Below are positions 1 through 9,717 of a DNA stretch of 64,000 bases, in pieces (position 1 is the stretch's first letter; every line of letters starts with the position of its first letter). This stretch comes from Bacillus sp. B15-48 (lineage in GTDB: Bacteria > Bacillota > Bacilli > Bacillales > Cytobacillaceae), in assembly GCF_016879755.1 (NCBI RefSeq), contig NZ_WOFU01000001.1, forward strand, positions 744,001 to 808,000, written 5' to 3'. The notes under the pieces were generated by a model. That model searched no databases. It was given only the letters and a program-made list of their open reading frames with translations, and was not told the origin of the DNA. The position numbers were made by a program, and so were the translations under genes.

Positions 1-475
1 GATCACTAACAAATAAATCATTCAAGTAATTCATCGTGTTCACTTGAATACTAGAATTGTTTTTTAGTTCAGATATAGGAAATCCAAAGCCATTTTCTTT
101 CTCTAACTTACCAACAATAGCTAGAAATCGTTTAAAACTCGCTTTATTCAATCGATAATGTGGTGCTAGTTGTGAGGAATAAGTTTTGGATTGATTTAAA
201 AGGATGACTGCATGACCGAAATCGATTTGTTTGCCGGAAATCTTAAGCGATTGATTCACTTTTACAGTTGTTATGAAGTTTCTTAGCATCCCGTCTTCAA
301 GTAAAATAGATTCTGGCATCTTCGCATAACTAGAACTAGCAATGTGAATCAATCGATTTTGTTGAGCATTTTGTATATTTAAGCTTTTATTGAAAACACT
401 GTGGACGGACCAAGTTGATCTTAATTGAAGCATTCCAGTTAATCCTTCATCGATATATTCTGCATGAATAAACAC
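1..475 (-). CDS. allH: DUF2877 family protein, AllH-like (3' end outside window)
   Basis: This open frame runs off the left edge, leaving about 158 N-terminal residues. It is too incomplete to have clear catalytic motifs. The GTG start at 473-475 has a GGGAGGG ribosome site just upstream. It follows the allG-type gene by 19 bases, so it is the distal gene of the same operon. In Escherichia coli the order fdrA-ylbE-ylbF is the same, and those three genes (allF, allG, allH) are reported to form oxamate carbamoyltransferase, which phosphorolyses oxalurate to oxamate and carbamoyl phosphate. Assignment rests mainly on gene order plus the general look of the DUF2877 N-terminus (an IDFGHAVIL segment). 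The role is inferred. Confidence 0.65.
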   Translation of the reverse strand, partial: MFIHAEYIDEGLTGMLQLRSTWSVHSVFNKSLNIQNAQQNRLIHIASSSYAKMPESILLEDGMLRNFITTVKVNQSLKISGKQIDFGHAVILLNQSKTYSSQLAPHYRLNKASFKRFLAIVGKLEKENGFGFPISELKNNSSIQVNTMNYLNDLFVSD

Positions 476-494
476 TTGGTCCCTCCCTTTCCAG

Positions 495-1769
495 TTACAC
501 TGTTGCTTCTTGGAAGCCTAATTTTTTTGCATAGGCTAATACAGCTTTTTCAAAGCATTCAATTGGTGGGTGAACAGTCCCTGCACCAATTTGGCCTAAA
601 CCAGCTTTTTTATTGGCAATTCCTGTATTAATGACTGGTGTAATTCCTGTCTCAACTACTTTTCTTGCATCGATTCCTAAACAAATCCCTTGGAAATCCC
701 ATGTAGGAACTGGGAAATTAGGGTTGTGGTCAATACAAATTTCTGTCATTTCATTACTCGTTTGAAGTGCATCCTGAAATCCTCCGCTTCCGACAAAACG
801 AGTAACAGCTGGTGCGGCAATCATTGCCAATCCACCAACACCAAATGTTTCAGTTATCGCACTATCCCCCATATCAGGTGCAGCATCCTCTTCACTGAAA
901 CCTGAGAAATATAAACCTTGTGCCGTATTAACTGGGCCAGTAAACCACTCATCACCCATACCAGCAATCCGAATACCGAACTCGTATCCGTTACGACACA
1001 TAGCAGTGACAATCGTACCTTCTTGGATTTGTCGAGCACCGTCCATTACTGATTTGGCAGCAGCCATCATAATATTTAAGAAGAATTGGTCTGTGTCTGC
1101 CAAGAATTGCATGACCTCTTCTTTTTCTGTTTGATCGATATCTAAACGAACAATAATCGGAGCAACTTCCTTTAGGAACGCTAATGATGCTGCAATATTC
1201 CGTTGATGAAATTCATCGCCCATCGATATAGCTTTTGCTACTAGTACATTGACGTTTAGTCCACCCTCTTTCGTTTTGAGAGCTTTGCTGAGGGCAGGCC
1301 CAAGGACATCGCGCATCCAACGTAGACGAGTAATAACTTCTTCAGAATAGGCACCGAATCGTAAAACTGCACCAATTCCTTCGTTCATTGTACAATAGGC
1401 CATATTTCCGTCCGTTCGATTTTCTACAACTAAAACAGCCATATTCCCTGAAGTGATTCCACCCATAGGGCCAACTGCGTTTACATGGTGACAAGGAATA
1501 AGCTTAACTTCCCCAGACGCTAATAATTCGCGTGCCTCTTCTTCAGTATCTGCCCACTCTTCAAACAGAGCTGCACCAATACACGCACCTTGAATCGGAT
1601 CTACCATCTTTTCAAAAGTAATTGGCGGACCAGCATGTAGTAGTACTTTTCCTTCATTGAATTCTTTTATGACAGATTTAGCTGGTACGACATCTAATAA
1701 GAAAGGTGATCCAGCCACAATCTTAGCAGCAACCGCTTGATTGGCTTCATCAATTGTTTTATAATTCAT
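495..1769 (-). CDS. allG: DUF1116 protein, AllG/YlbE-like subunit of oxamate carbamoyltransferase
   Basis: A 424-residue cytosolic protein of the DUF1116 (YlbE) family, of usual length. Recognisable stretches are GPPITFEKMVDPIQGA near residue 47 and GMGDEWFTGPVNTAQGLYF near residue 275. It starts at an ATG behind GGGAGGAG, 15 bases after the fdrA-like gene, so the two are surely co-transcribed. In the ureide pathway the AllFGH proteins convert oxalurate and phosphate to oxamate and carbamoyl phosphate, from which ATP can be made by a carbamate kinase. No carbamate kinase gene is visible here. It may lie left of the window. Family assignment is firm; the reaction is known for the enteric homologues and is inferred here. 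Confidence 0.85.
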   Translation of the reverse strand: MNYKTIDEANQAVAAKIVAGSPFLLDVVPAKSVIKEFNEGKVLLHAGPPITFEKMVDPIQGACIGAALFEEWADTEEEARELLASGEVKLIPCHHVNAVGPMGGITSGNMAVLVVENRTDGNMAYCTMNEGIGAVLRFGAYSEEVITRLRWMRDVLGPALSKALKTKEGGLNVNVLVAKAISMGDEFHQRNIAASLAFLKEVAPIIVRLDIDQTEKEEVMQFLADTDQFFLNIMMAAAKSVMDGARQIQEGTIVTAMCRNGYEFGIRIAGMGDEWFTGPVNTAQGLYFSGFSEEDAAPDMGDSAITETFGVGGLAMIAAPAVTRFVGSGGFQDALQTSNEMTEICIDHNPNFPVPTWDFQGICLGIDARKVVETGITPVINTGIANKKAGLGQIGAGTVHPPIECFEKAVLAYAKKLGFQEATV

Positions 1770-1784
1770 CGTTCTTCTCCTCCC

Positions 1785-3554
1785 TTATTTCGCTTCTACT
1801 AGTTCGACTTGATAATTATTTAAGAAATATAATGCTTTTTGTAATGTCACATTTCCACCTGCAACAGGACGCCAATCAAACTGAATAGAAGTCCCACCTT
1901 CTTCTCTAATTGCATCAGAAAAACTTCTCAATCCGATGTTAAGAAACTCTTTCGTTCCCAATAAATCTAACATTTTTCTTGATGGTTCTAATTGCTCATT
2001 AAAAGTAGATTCAATTTCTTTCATTTCTTTCATATTATCTTTAATCGTCATTCCTAAGATGCCTAAAGCTGTTCGTACAGCTTTATTGTTGCTCATTTTA
2101 ATTATGACTCCTGCTTCTTCTAAAATTTGTCGCTGTTCGTTAAACCCTTGTGGATCAAGATCTGTTCCAACAATCGTTCCGATAAAGACTAAATCTCTTC
2201 CTTCAGCATTTGCTTGTGCTTTTGCCTTTTTAATCGCAGGTGCCAGCTGACTAGCCATATCTGAATGAGAACCATAACCTAGTACAACATCTAGTAAAAT
2301 AACAGCTGTCTCTGGATCGCTTGAAGCCTTTTCAATCATTTCAATTCGTTTTTCAGGATCAATCATCGGATGCGGCTTACCTTGAGTGTAAATATCATCC
2401 CCTAAATCGAGAATTTCGTACCCATCATTTTTAAGGATATAGCCTTCTTTTTCCTCAGTATCTTCACCTAAATGTAATCCATCCTTCAGGAGCATCGCTG
2501 CTTCACTAGCGAGCGTACCACCAGAATAAAAGCCTTTAATATATTTTTGTTTTTCTGTTAATTTTACTAGTGGAAGATCAATCTTTTCTTCTTCAAAAAC
2601 AATTTCTTCTTTCCGTAGAAGTTTTACTGCCAAGGAAGCAGTCTCTTCTAATGAATAGGCATGATATAGATTCTTTTCATGATACTCAGGTTTTTCACCT
2701 AAGAAGAGAGTGATGGCCGGTTTTGAAATTTTCCTTAATAAACCTAATACTTTTTCCCGAACGACAGGAGAAGGTGGTTTTGAAATCACGACAATGACAT
2801 CCGTGTTTGGATCTTGCTCTAAAGTAACAATGCTATCCATTAATGTGATACCACCAATATCTTCCTTCAGATCACGACCGCCAGTCCCAATTGCATGTGT
2901 AACCCCTTCACCTAATTTATGAATAAGTGTTGTCACTTCTTGAATTCCAGTTCCGGATGCACCGACAATTCCAATTCTTCCTGGTCTTACAATATTTGTG
3001 AAAGCTAAAGGAATTCCATTGATAATTCCAGTCCCACAATCAGGCCCCATTAATAAGAGTCCTTTATCATGTGCAATTTGTTTCAATCGTTTTTCGTCTT
3101 CAATTGCTACATTATCACTGAAGCAAAAAACATGTTTGCCTTCATGAAGTGCACGTTCAATTTCTAATGCAGCATATGTACCAGGAATTGAAATCAATGC
3201 AAGTGGTGCGTTTTTCGCCGATTCTAACGCTTTATCCCATGTACGAACAGATTCTTCAACTTCACCGCCTACTGATCCTTTAGACTGTTCTTCTAAGAAG
3301 CGATCAATTTCATCGAAAACGGCTTCAATTATTGAATCATTTTCAACATCTAAGACAACAACCATATCGTTAGAAGATGCTTTTTCTAGTTCTGGGGTAT
3401 AAAGTCCACCCGTTTTAAAGATATCTTTATTAGCTGGTGTCCCCATCATGATTGACACTTTATTTACGCCTTCAATCGTGCTTATTTTGTTTGTCAACAG
3501 CATCAAGACGATGGAATCTTGATAACTATTAGATTTAATGATTGTATTTAACAT
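1785..3554 (-). CDS. allF: FdrA family protein, AllF-like acyl-CoA-synthetase-type subunit
   Basis: A 589-residue protein with two succinyl-CoA-synthetase-like domains. The N-terminal part has a CoA-binding Rossmann segment, GIVGASGTGIQEVTTLIHKL near residue 197, followed by the GTGGRDLKEDIGG loop. The C-terminal part has the ligase-like segment LLDVVLGYGSHSDMASQLAP near residue 423. It is slightly longer than the E. coli FdrA of about 555 residues. It lies between the bicupin gene allE and the DUF1116 gene, the arrangement expected for ureide degradation under anaerobic or nitrogen-poor conditions. Function as the AllF subunit of oxamate carbamoyltransferase is inferred from family and context. 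Confidence 0.85.
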   Translation of the reverse strand: MLNTIIKSNSYQDSIVLMLLTNKISTIEGVNKVSIMMGTPANKDIFKTGGLYTPELEKASSNDMVVVLDVENDSIIEAVFDEIDRFLEEQSKGSVGGEVEESVRTWDKALESAKNAPLALISIPGTYAALEIERALHEGKHVFCFSDNVAIEDEKRLKQIAHDKGLLLMGPDCGTGIINGIPLAFTNIVRPGRIGIVGASGTGIQEVTTLIHKLGEGVTHAIGTGGRDLKEDIGGITLMDSIVTLEQDPNTDVIVVISKPPSPVVREKVLGLLRKISKPAITLFLGEKPEYHEKNLYHAYSLEETASLAVKLLRKEEIVFEEEKIDLPLVKLTEKQKYIKGFYSGGTLASEAAMLLKDGLHLGEDTEEKEGYILKNDGYEILDLGDDIYTQGKPHPMIDPEKRIEMIEKASSDPETAVILLDVVLGYGSHSDMASQLAPAIKKAKAQANAEGRDLVFIGTIVGTDLDPQGFNEQRQILEEAGVIIKMSNNKAVRTALGILGMTIKDNMKEMKEIESTFNEQLEPSRKMLDLLGTKEFLNIGLRSFSDAIREEGGTSIQFDWRPVAGGNVTLQKALYFLNNYQVELVEAK

Positions 3555-3632
3555 TATGAAACCTCGCTTTCCTAACCTACATTTTAAGCTTGCCTATGTT
3601 TTAATTCGTTGATGGAGCCCTGTTGACATAAT

Positions 3633-3654
3633 TGCGGGAAATTTGTTTCCCGCA
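3633..3654. terminator. Hairpin after allE
   Basis: Perfect 9-bp stem TGCGGGAAA / TTTCCCGCA with a TTTG loop, starting four bases beyond the allE stop. It has no long U tract in the minus direction, so it may be a weak terminator or an mRNA-stabilising hairpin inside the all operon rather than a full stop. Confidence 0.5.
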
Positions 3655-3658
3655 TTAT

Positions 3659-4444
3659 TTAGATTTTGGGATCACGGTTACAATCTTTTGAGTATACATA
3701 GCTTAGTGGCTCGTCCCTACCAACAGCGTAAGCAGCTTGTGGAACATAAGCACCCATGAAGATGTAATCACCCTTCTCCACCGGCATCCATTCGTTATCT
3801 AAGTTGTACATACCTTGCCCTGATAAAATATAGGCACCATGCTCTTGTACATGAGTTTCTATATATCCATGACTTGCGCCCGGTTTAAATGATAAGATGT
3901 GGAAATTCATATCAAAGCCCAAATCTTTTGGAAGTAAATCCCAAACTAAAACATCTGTCATCCCTTCATATTCCACTGGTTCTAACTCATTCGTGTTCCC
4001 AATCACCTTATGCGCTTCATACCCTTCTAATGGCTCATAACGCTTTTTATATAGGAAAATTTCGGTATTTTCATCCTGGGCATTTTCTAAATACATTAAT
4101 GATCCTGCTGGGAAGTATGCGTAGCCTCCCTTTGTTAACTCATGTGATTCCTTAGCATCACTAACTTTTAATTTCCCATCAACGACATAAACAAATGTTT
4201 CTATCCCTTCACCGCCGAACCCTCGCGTATTTTTCCCGTCTTTTAACAACGTGATAATATAATCTACAAAGCTCGCTCCCAATTTTTGTGATCCGAGAAT
4301 CGTTAAATCACAATTTTCAAATCCTGGAACGACATTCTTCACTAACCCATCATGGGGAATAAGAGCATAGTTATCTCTTTTGATTACAGACCTTGATTCT
4401 AATAAACCATCTCTATAGCCAAGCTTGTTATTTTTGTATCCCAT
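3659..4444 (-). CDS. allE: (S)-ureidoglycine aminohydrolase (bicupin)
   Basis: A 261-residue cytosolic bicupin, the same length as E. coli AllE (YlbA) and alike from end to end: MGY N-terminus, [14 protein letters not shown] near residue 34, [13 protein letters not shown] near 77, and the metal-binding [16 protein letters not shown] segment near 195. It removes ammonia from (S)-ureidoglycine, made by AllC, to give ureidoglycolate. The conserved His/Glu residues of ETHVQEH are those expected to hold the Mn ion. It sits between allC and allF on the minus strand with gaps of about 100-130 bases. Confidence 0.95.
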   Translation of the reverse strand: MGYKNNKLGYRDGLLESRSVIKRDNYALIPHDGLVKNVVPGFENCDLTILGSQKLGASFVDYIITLLKDGKNTRGFGGEGIETFVYVVDGKLKVSDAKESHELTKGGYAYFPAGSLMYLENAQDENTEIFLYKKRYEPLEGYEAHKVIGNTNELEPVEYEGMTDVLVWDLLPKDLGFDMNFHILSFKPGASHGYIETHVQEHGAYILSGQGMYNLDNEWMPVEKGDYIFMGAYVPQAAYAVGRDEPLSYVYSKDCNRDPKI

Positions 4445-4574
4445 TTTTCATCATCCTGTTCATTAATATTTGTGGGCGAAGAATTGTCTCATGCCCTCTT
4501 ACTCAGCTTAAACACTTTTTTCATTCATTTTGAAGTTTTGAACATAGACCAATATCGAGCATAAGCTTTAACTT

Positions 4575-5801
4575 TTATTTATACGCTAACTCATAAAGAG
4601 TCCCAGCCAATGTTTTTATACCTTCTGCTAAATCTTCTATTTTGGTAGCTTCTGCTGGATTATGGCTAATTCCGTTAATACTTGGAACAAATATCATAGC
4701 TGTTGGATAATGCGGGGCAATAATTTGAGCATCATGTCCAGCTCCACTATGCATGATACGATATTTCATATTTCCTTTTTTAGCGGTTTCTTCAATAATA
4801 GATACAATTTTTTCATCCATTGGAACGGGTGCTTCATCCATCCATAAGTTAATCGATACTTCCATTTCCAACTCAGATGCTATTCTTTTGATCATTTCTT
4901 CCAGTTCAAACGTAAATCGATCTAGCGTCTCTTGATTGGTATGACGGCAATCAATCGTGAATAATACTTCACCTGGAACAACATTAACTGTATTCGGTTT
5001 TGGTTCAACTTTACCAAATGTCAAAACGAGTGGATCGCCTTCTTGTTTTGCCTTTTCAATTGCCTCCACACAAATTTTGCTAAAACCGTAAATAGCGTCT
5101 TTACGATAGCCCATTGGCGTGGTTCCGGCATGATTCGCTTGACCACTTAAAGTAACCGTGTAGCGTTTCTGTCCAGCTATGCTGTTCACGACACCGATTT
5201 GGAGTCCTTCTTGTTCCAACACATTCCCTTGTTCGATATGAAGTTCTACAAATGCTTTAATATCGTCCCTTTTCTTTTCTTCTCCCGATTTAAAATCAAA
5301 TCCAGCTTGATGCATCGCATCGACGAATTTAACACCTTCAAAATCAGCAATATCAATAACGTCTTCTTTTTTAGCTTCATTCACGAAGTTTTTGCTACCC
5401 CAAAAAACAGTTGGAAATCTACTTCCCTCTTCTTCTGCCAATGAAATAACTTCTAACGAGCGAAGTGGCTGTCCATATGTTTCTTTTAAATAAGCAATGG
5501 CTAAATAGGCGGCAATAATCCCAAATTGTCCATCTAAATTCCCGCCATTCACAACGGTATCAATATGGGAACCAGACAAGATTGTTTCATTTGGATAGTT
5601 AGAGCCTGCTAATCTGCCAATCAGATTTCCGATTTCATCAAATTGCGTTTCCATCCCTAGTTCTTCTAATTTTGCCTTTATTCCATTTTGGGCTTCGACC
5701 CATGATTCGGAATAAAGTAAACGTGTCATCCCTCCTGTGGGATCACTACCGATACTTGAAAGCCAATCCATGTTATCTTGAATTGTTTTAATCCAGTCCA
5801 T
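4575..5801 (-). CDS. allC: Allantoate amidohydrolase (M20 family)
   Basis: A 408-residue binuclear-metal amidohydrolase of the hydantoinase/carbamoylase group. The metal ligands are visible: His79 in SGSHIDTV, Asp90 in GGNLDGQFG, the Glu pair in LAEEEGSRFP near 124, and ELHIEQG near 190. The C-terminal SGAGHDAQ segment completes the site. It converts allantoate to ureidoglycine, ammonia and CO2. Next to allE this assignment is clear. A second member of the family at 60.6 kb lacks ureide neighbours and probably has another substrate. A cre-like site lies about 35 bases before the start. Confidence 0.9.
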   Translation of the reverse strand: MDWIKTIQDNMDWLSSIGSDPTGGMTRLLYSESWVEAQNGIKAKLEELGMETQFDEIGNLIGRLAGSNYPNETILSGSHIDTVVNGGNLDGQFGIIAAYLAIAYLKETYGQPLRSLEVISLAEEEGSRFPTVFWGSKNFVNEAKKEDVIDIADFEGVKFVDAMHQAGFDFKSGEEKKRDDIKAFVELHIEQGNVLEQEGLQIGVVNSIAGQKRYTVTLSGQANHAGTTPMGYRKDAIYGFSKICVEAIEKAKQEGDPLVLTFGKVEPKPNTVNVVPGEVLFTIDCRHTNQETLDRFTFELEEMIKRIASELEMEVSINLWMDEAPVPMDEKIVSIIEETAKKGNMKYRIMHSGAGHDAQIIAPHYPTAMIFVPSINGISHNPAEATKIEDLAEGIKTLAGTLYELAYK

Positions 5802-5835
5802 ATCATCAATTCCTTTCTCGGATCTCCTATAGATA

Positions 5836-5851
5836 GTGTAAGCGCTAAAAA
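5836..5851. promoter_or_regulatory. Possible CcpA (cre) site upstream of allC
   Basis: GTGTAAGCGCTAAAAA matches the 16-base cre consensus WTGNAANCGNWWWCAW at 14 positions. It lies 35-50 bases before the allC start, within a likely promoter region. This would put allantoate use under carbon catabolite control. Not proven. Confidence 0.4.
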
Positions 5852-5909
5852 AAACTATCGCATTATCATTTTTTACAAATTAAGATTGGTATTTGTCTAC
5901 TTTGAATAA

Positions 5910-6263
5910 TATTACCGAGGGTTATATATCTTCACTCATCGATTTATTGAATCGTTGGAATTTGCGTGTTATATTCGGAAAACCGGAAAATGGATCGATG
6001 CTCTCTTAAGCGATAAATCGGCTAGGAAATTTTACAGTCTATCAAAAGATGATTTGCTAGCTCTTCCCCCTGTATTTTTAACTGCAAGTTCAAAAGATCA
6101 AGATGTTCCGTATCTCGTTTCTCAACAGGCTGCTCAAATCATTCCTAATTCCGTTTTTCATCCAGTGTTAGGAATGACCCACGATTTTGATTCAGATACT
6201 ACAAACGTAATAGGCAAGCAAATCTATCAACGAGTCCTACAATGGTTGGACCGTATTCGATAA
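5910..6263 (+). pseudogene. Alpha/beta-hydrolase C-terminal fragment
   Basis: An open frame without a credible start or ribosome site encodes only the last third of an alpha/beta hydrolase. The segment FLTASSKDQDVPY carries the acid residue and GMTHDFDSD the catalytic histidine. The nucleophile elbow and the first two thirds of the fold are missing. It is on the strand opposite to the surrounding ureide genes and lies in the allC to glycerate kinase gap. It is most likely a decayed remnant. Confidence 0.7.
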
Positions 6264-6293
6264 AAGCCAGTATTTGTAAAAAATGAGTATATA

Positions 6294-6321
6294 AAAACGC
6301 TTGAATCATTCCAAGCGTTTT
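6294..6321. terminator. Bidirectional terminator
   Basis: 10-bp stem AAAACGCTTG / CAAGCGTTTT between the hydrolase fragment and the 3' end of the glycerate kinase gene. The A-run before and T-run after the stem allow termination in both directions. It separates the gcl operon from allC. Confidence 0.75.
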
Positions 6322-6363
6322 GCTGTACCCATTTAACATAATCGATGTTCTGCCACATTGATT

Positions 6364-7614
6364 TTATTTTTTGTCAATTAATAGCATCATTAAATCATTC
6401 ACATTTGTACCTGTAGGACCAGTAAAAATTAAATCTCCACTACTTTTTAACGCATGATAGGAATCATTATTTTCCAAAAGACTTTGGATGTCGGAACCAC
6501 TTTCTTGCATTCTACTTAAACTGCCGCCATCTACCATTCCACCAGCTGCATCAGTGGGGCCATCCGTTCCATCAGATCCTACGGATAGAAAAACGACATC
6601 ACCCAACCCGCTTATTGGAAAGGCTGCAGATAATGCAAGTTCTTGGTTACGACCACCTTTACCATTTCCTTTTATTGTTACAACCGTTTCCCCTCCAGCA
6701 ATAATCGCACACGGAAGTGGAATATCTTCTTGTCCAGCAACAATTCTTTTCGCTAATTCTCCAAAGTCCTTTCCAACCAAAGAAGCTTCATCTTCTATAG
6801 AAGAACTTAACAACTTCGTGTGAAACCCTAGCGAACGTGCAATCTTTTCCGCCTCTTGACAAAGAATTTCTACACTGCCTATCATTATCGTTTTGACATT
6901 CTCCAAGCTTTTAGGTGTTTCTATTGTTATGGCTTGAAGTGACGTTTCGGAAAGAGTTAATTGATATTTTTCGACAATTTTTAAAGCTTCCTCTACTGTG
7001 GATGTATCCGGGCAAGTGGGACCTGAAGCAATCGTATCAACTCGATTTCCTAAAACATCGGATAAAATAATCGAATAGATCGCTCGCGGATAGCAGACTT
7101 GAGCAAATCGCCCACCTTTAACCGCAGAAAGATGCTTTCTGACCGTATTCATTTCGACGATGTTCGCACCACTTCTCAATAATTGCACATTCACGCTTTC
7201 CAATTCCTCTATTGAATTGTTCAATAATGGTTTTTCAAATAATGAGGAACCTCCTCCAGAAATTAAAAACACAATGGCCTCATGTTCAGGAATAGACTCA
7301 ACATACTCGAGAATCTTCTCCGTTCCTTCCAACGTCTGTTGATCAGGAACAGGGTGGCCAGCTTCCAAAATTTCCATTTTGTCTATTTGACCTAAGGAAT
7401 GCCCATATTTTGTTAACACCATTCCTCCCATAAACTGATTTCCTAACATCTCAACCGCTGCTTGAGCCATTCTCCAAGCTGCTTTTCCAATTGCAATAAC
7501 ATGCACATTCCCCTTGATATCCTCTTGTTTTAAGGCCTTTTTCACTGCATTATCCGGTAAAACTTCCTGAATCGATTTTTTTATAATATCAATCGCATCA
7601 TCTCTAAGTCTCAT
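6364..7614 (-). CDS. Glycerate 2-kinase, MOFRL family
   Basis: A 416-residue cytosolic kinase of the TtuD/GckA type. The N-terminal DUF4147 domain (about residues 5-230) carries IGKAAWRMAQAA near 42 and the glycine-rich LISGGGSSLFEKP near 117. The C-terminal MOFRL domain (about 300-410) carries KGNGKGGRNQELALSAA and GSDGTDGPTDAAGG. It phosphorylates D-glycerate to 2-phosphoglycerate and so closes the glyoxylate to glycolysis route encoded upstream. It is separated from the preceding dehydrogenase gene by a strong hairpin, so its mRNA level may differ from that of the genes before it. Confidence 0.9.
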   Translation of the reverse strand: MRLRDDAIDIIKKSIQEVLPDNAVKKALKQEDIKGNVHVIAIGKAAWRMAQAAVEMLGNQFMGGMVLTKYGHSLGQIDKMEILEAGHPVPDQQTLEGTEKILEYVESIPEHEAIVFLISGGGSSLFEKPLLNNSIEELESVNVQLLRSGANIVEMNTVRKHLSAVKGGRFAQVCYPRAIYSIILSDVLGNRVDTIASGPTCPDTSTVEEALKIVEKYQLTLSETSLQAITIETPKSLENVKTIMIGSVEILCQEAEKIARSLGFHTKLLSSSIEDEASLVGKDFGELAKRIVAGQEDIPLPCAIIAGGETVVTIKGNGKGGRNQELALSAAFPISGLGDVVFLSVGSDGTDGPTDAAGGMVDGGSLSRMQESGSDIQSLLENNDSYHALKSSGDLIFTGPTGTNVNDLMMLLIDKK

Positions 7615-7645
7615 ACCGCTTCACCTCTTAATCGTATGATATGAA

Positions 7646-7676
7646 AATAGAGATGCAAAGAATTTGCATCTCTATT
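7646..7676. terminator. Intercistronic hairpin before the glycerate kinase gene
   Basis: Perfect 14-bp stem AATAGAGATGCAAA / TTTGCATCTCTATT with a 3-base loop. In the minus direction it follows the dehydrogenase stop by 18 bases and is followed by TTTTC. It looks like a partial terminator or processing hairpin that lowers glycerate kinase expression. Confidence 0.65.
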
Positions 7677-7694
7677 CAACTTCGTATCTACTAT

Positions 7695-8651
7695 TTAACA
7701 AATCCTGTTTACATGCTTTCCATTAAGGAAAGCTTCTAAATTGTCAATGGCAATGTTTAATAACCGACTTCGTGCTTCAATTGGAGCCCATGCAATATGT
7801 GGGGTTATGATACAATTTTTAGCGTGTAATAAAGGATTTTCTTCAGAAATAGGCTCTACCGAAACGACATCGACTGCCGCACCGGAAATTTCGTCATTAT
7901 TCAATGCATCCGCTAAATCCTGTTCAACAATTAATGCACCACGGGAAGTATTGAGTAAAATAGCGCTCTTTTTCATTTTCTTTAAAGTGTCGGCATTAAT
8001 CATCCCTTCGGTTTCAGGAAATAAAGGACAATGAAGGGAGATGACATCCGATTGAGTAAATAATTCATCTAGTCCAACAAATTTTATTTGTTCGCTTTCT
8101 ACTGATTTATTACCACTACGGTTATAAGCCAACACCTCCATACCGAAGGCATTTGCTATCTTTGCTACCGCTTGTCCGATTCGCCCGAAGCCGATAATCC
8201 CCATTTTTTTACCAGATAATTCAATTAGCGGATAATCCCAAAAGCAAAAATCTCCCGACTCTTTCCAACGACCTTGTTTTACAGCTTTGTCATGAGCTGC
8301 TACATGATGACATACTTCAAGTAATAGCGCAAAAGTAAACTGTGCCACAGAGTCAGTTCCATACATTGGAATATTTGTAACTGCAATATTACGTTTTTTA
8401 GCCGCTTCTACGTCAACAACATTATACCCTGTAGCTAAAACGCCAATATAACGAATCGATGGGCAAGCATCGAAAATTTCGTCTGTCAAAGGTGTTTTGT
8501 TCGTAATAACAATATCTGCATCACCAATCCGATTTATTACTTCGGATGGGGGTGTTCGATCGTAAATTTCACAAGTTGCAATTTTTTCTAAATCTTGCCA
8601 AGATAAATCTCCCGGATTTAAAGTATATCCATCTAATACGACAATCTTCAT
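7695..8651 (-). CDS. D-2-hydroxyacid dehydrogenase, probable hydroxypyruvate/glycerate reductase
   Basis: 318 residues when started at the ATG at 8649-8651, which has AGGAGG seven bases upstream; a longer reading to 8687 lacks such a site. The NAD(P) Rossmann motif GFGRIGQAVAKIANAFGM lies near 150, the substrate Arg in LLNTSRGALIVEQDLADAL near 230, and the catalytic His in TPHIAWAPIEAR near 285. With gcl and a hydroxypyruvate-isomerase-like gene directly upstream, the likely job is hydroxypyruvate to D-glycerate. No tartronate semialdehyde reductase of the GlxR/GarR type is present, which supports this. The exact substrate is inferred. Confidence 0.85.
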   Translation of the reverse strand: MKIVVLDGYTLNPGDLSWQDLEKIATCEIYDRTPPSEVINRIGDADIVITNKTPLTDEIFDACPSIRYIGVLATGYNVVDVEAAKKRNIAVTNIPMYGTDSVAQFTFALLLEVCHHVAAHDKAVKQGRWKESGDFCFWDYPLIELSGKKMGIIGFGRIGQAVAKIANAFGMEVLAYNRSGNKSVESEQIKFVGLDELFTQSDVISLHCPLFPETEGMINADTLKKMKKSAILLNTSRGALIVEQDLADALNNDEISGAAVDVVSVEPISEENPLLHAKNCIITPHIAWAPIEARSRLLNIAIDNLEAFLNGKHVNRIC

Positions 8652-8667
8652 TCTTATACCTCCTAAA

Positions 8668-9579
8668 TTATAAAAGACTCCACGCACGATTTAGAGTGCG
8701 CTTTGCATTTGCCACAACAACATCCGCATCCTCATCTAACCATGGTTTCACTTCAAAAGAAAGTACTGGAGGGTTATCACTGTTTAAGAAATTTTCTTCT
8801 TTTAATACTCTCAAAAAGTCTAACAACTCCGCTACATCATTTACGCTATTTGGGAACCCGAAACGTGGGTGAGTATCTCCAAAGGCTTCGGCTCCCTCTT
8901 CAATAACTCCATTACCGATGTGAAAATGAGTAATATATGGTTTCGTTACTTGAATAGCATATTTTGAAGTTTCATGGGTCTGAGGTATATGTGATAAGTC
9001 CATCATCAACCCAAAATTATTCACTTTATGTCTCATTTGAGCGGCAAATTCTGCTGCGTATGGAGCTGGACCGATCAATGATTTTTTATCCAAATCGTAG
9101 TCAAAGACTTCCAACGTAATGGTCATATTCTTTTCACTTGCGTAATCACAAACATTTTTCGTTGTTTTTAATAATTGTTGAAAGGCTTCATCTTTCGTTT
9201 CTTCTTCATATTTTCCAGCCAAGAAAGCAATTCCACTAGCTCCTAAAAACTCTGCCTCATCAACCGAATCGATTAAAATCGCTTCAGCTTTTAAACGCTC
9301 TGTCTCATTTAAAGCATTAGGATTTAGACCAGCAGTCAACAACCGAGGTTGAGCCCCATAGCAAACTTTCATATGGCTAGAATCGAGAAGCTTCTTGATT
9401 GCAAGACGATCTTCTTCTTTTTCAATATGAGTGATTTCAATCGCATCGAAATAATCATCTAAAACAATTTTTCTTACTGTTTCAACAATGTTCCCTTGAT
9501 CCTTCCAGTTCATTGCTTGAGGATATGCCATAAAATGTACGATTCCTATTTGTAAATATTTATTCATATATTCTTTCAT
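8668..9579 (-). CDS. TIM-barrel isomerase, hydroxypyruvate isomerase-like
   Basis: A 303-residue protein of the AP-endonuclease-2/xylose-isomerase-like TIM-barrel superfamily. Metal-site segments are TLEVFDYD near 152, GLMMDLSHIPQT near 190, THFHIGNG near 217 and VLSFEVKP near 275. It starts at an ATG behind GAGAGGAAGGA and ends 16 bases before the dehydrogenase gene. Placed between gcl and a hydroxyacid dehydrogenase, it most likely interconverts tartronate semialdehyde and hydroxypyruvate. It is longer than E. coli Hyi (258 residues) and only distantly similar, so another sugar or hydroxyacid epimerase activity is possible. Confidence 0.65.
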   Translation of the reverse strand: MKEYMNKYLQIGIVHFMAYPQAMNWKDQGNIVETVRKIVLDDYFDAIEITHIEKEEDRLAIKKLLDSSHMKVCYGAQPRLLTAGLNPNALNETERLKAEAILIDSVDEAEFLGASGIAFLAGKYEEETKDEAFQQLLKTTKNVCDYASEKNMTITLEVFDYDLDKKSLIGPAPYAAEFAAQMRHKVNNFGLMMDLSHIPQTHETSKYAIQVTKPYITHFHIGNGVIEEGAEAFGDTHPRFGFPNSVNDVAELLDFLRVLKEENFLNSDNPPVLSFEVKPWLDEDADVVVANAKRTLNRAWSLL

Positions 9580-9717
9580 GCTAGCTTCCTTCCTCTCTTC
9601 GTTTAAGAATTACTATTTTTATTTTGTTCATGTTTTTAAAACGACTCGCTCATTAATTCACAAATCACTATGCGAATGTAATCGTTTTTAAAAAAAAGGA
9701 ACTTATTTTAGACTTGC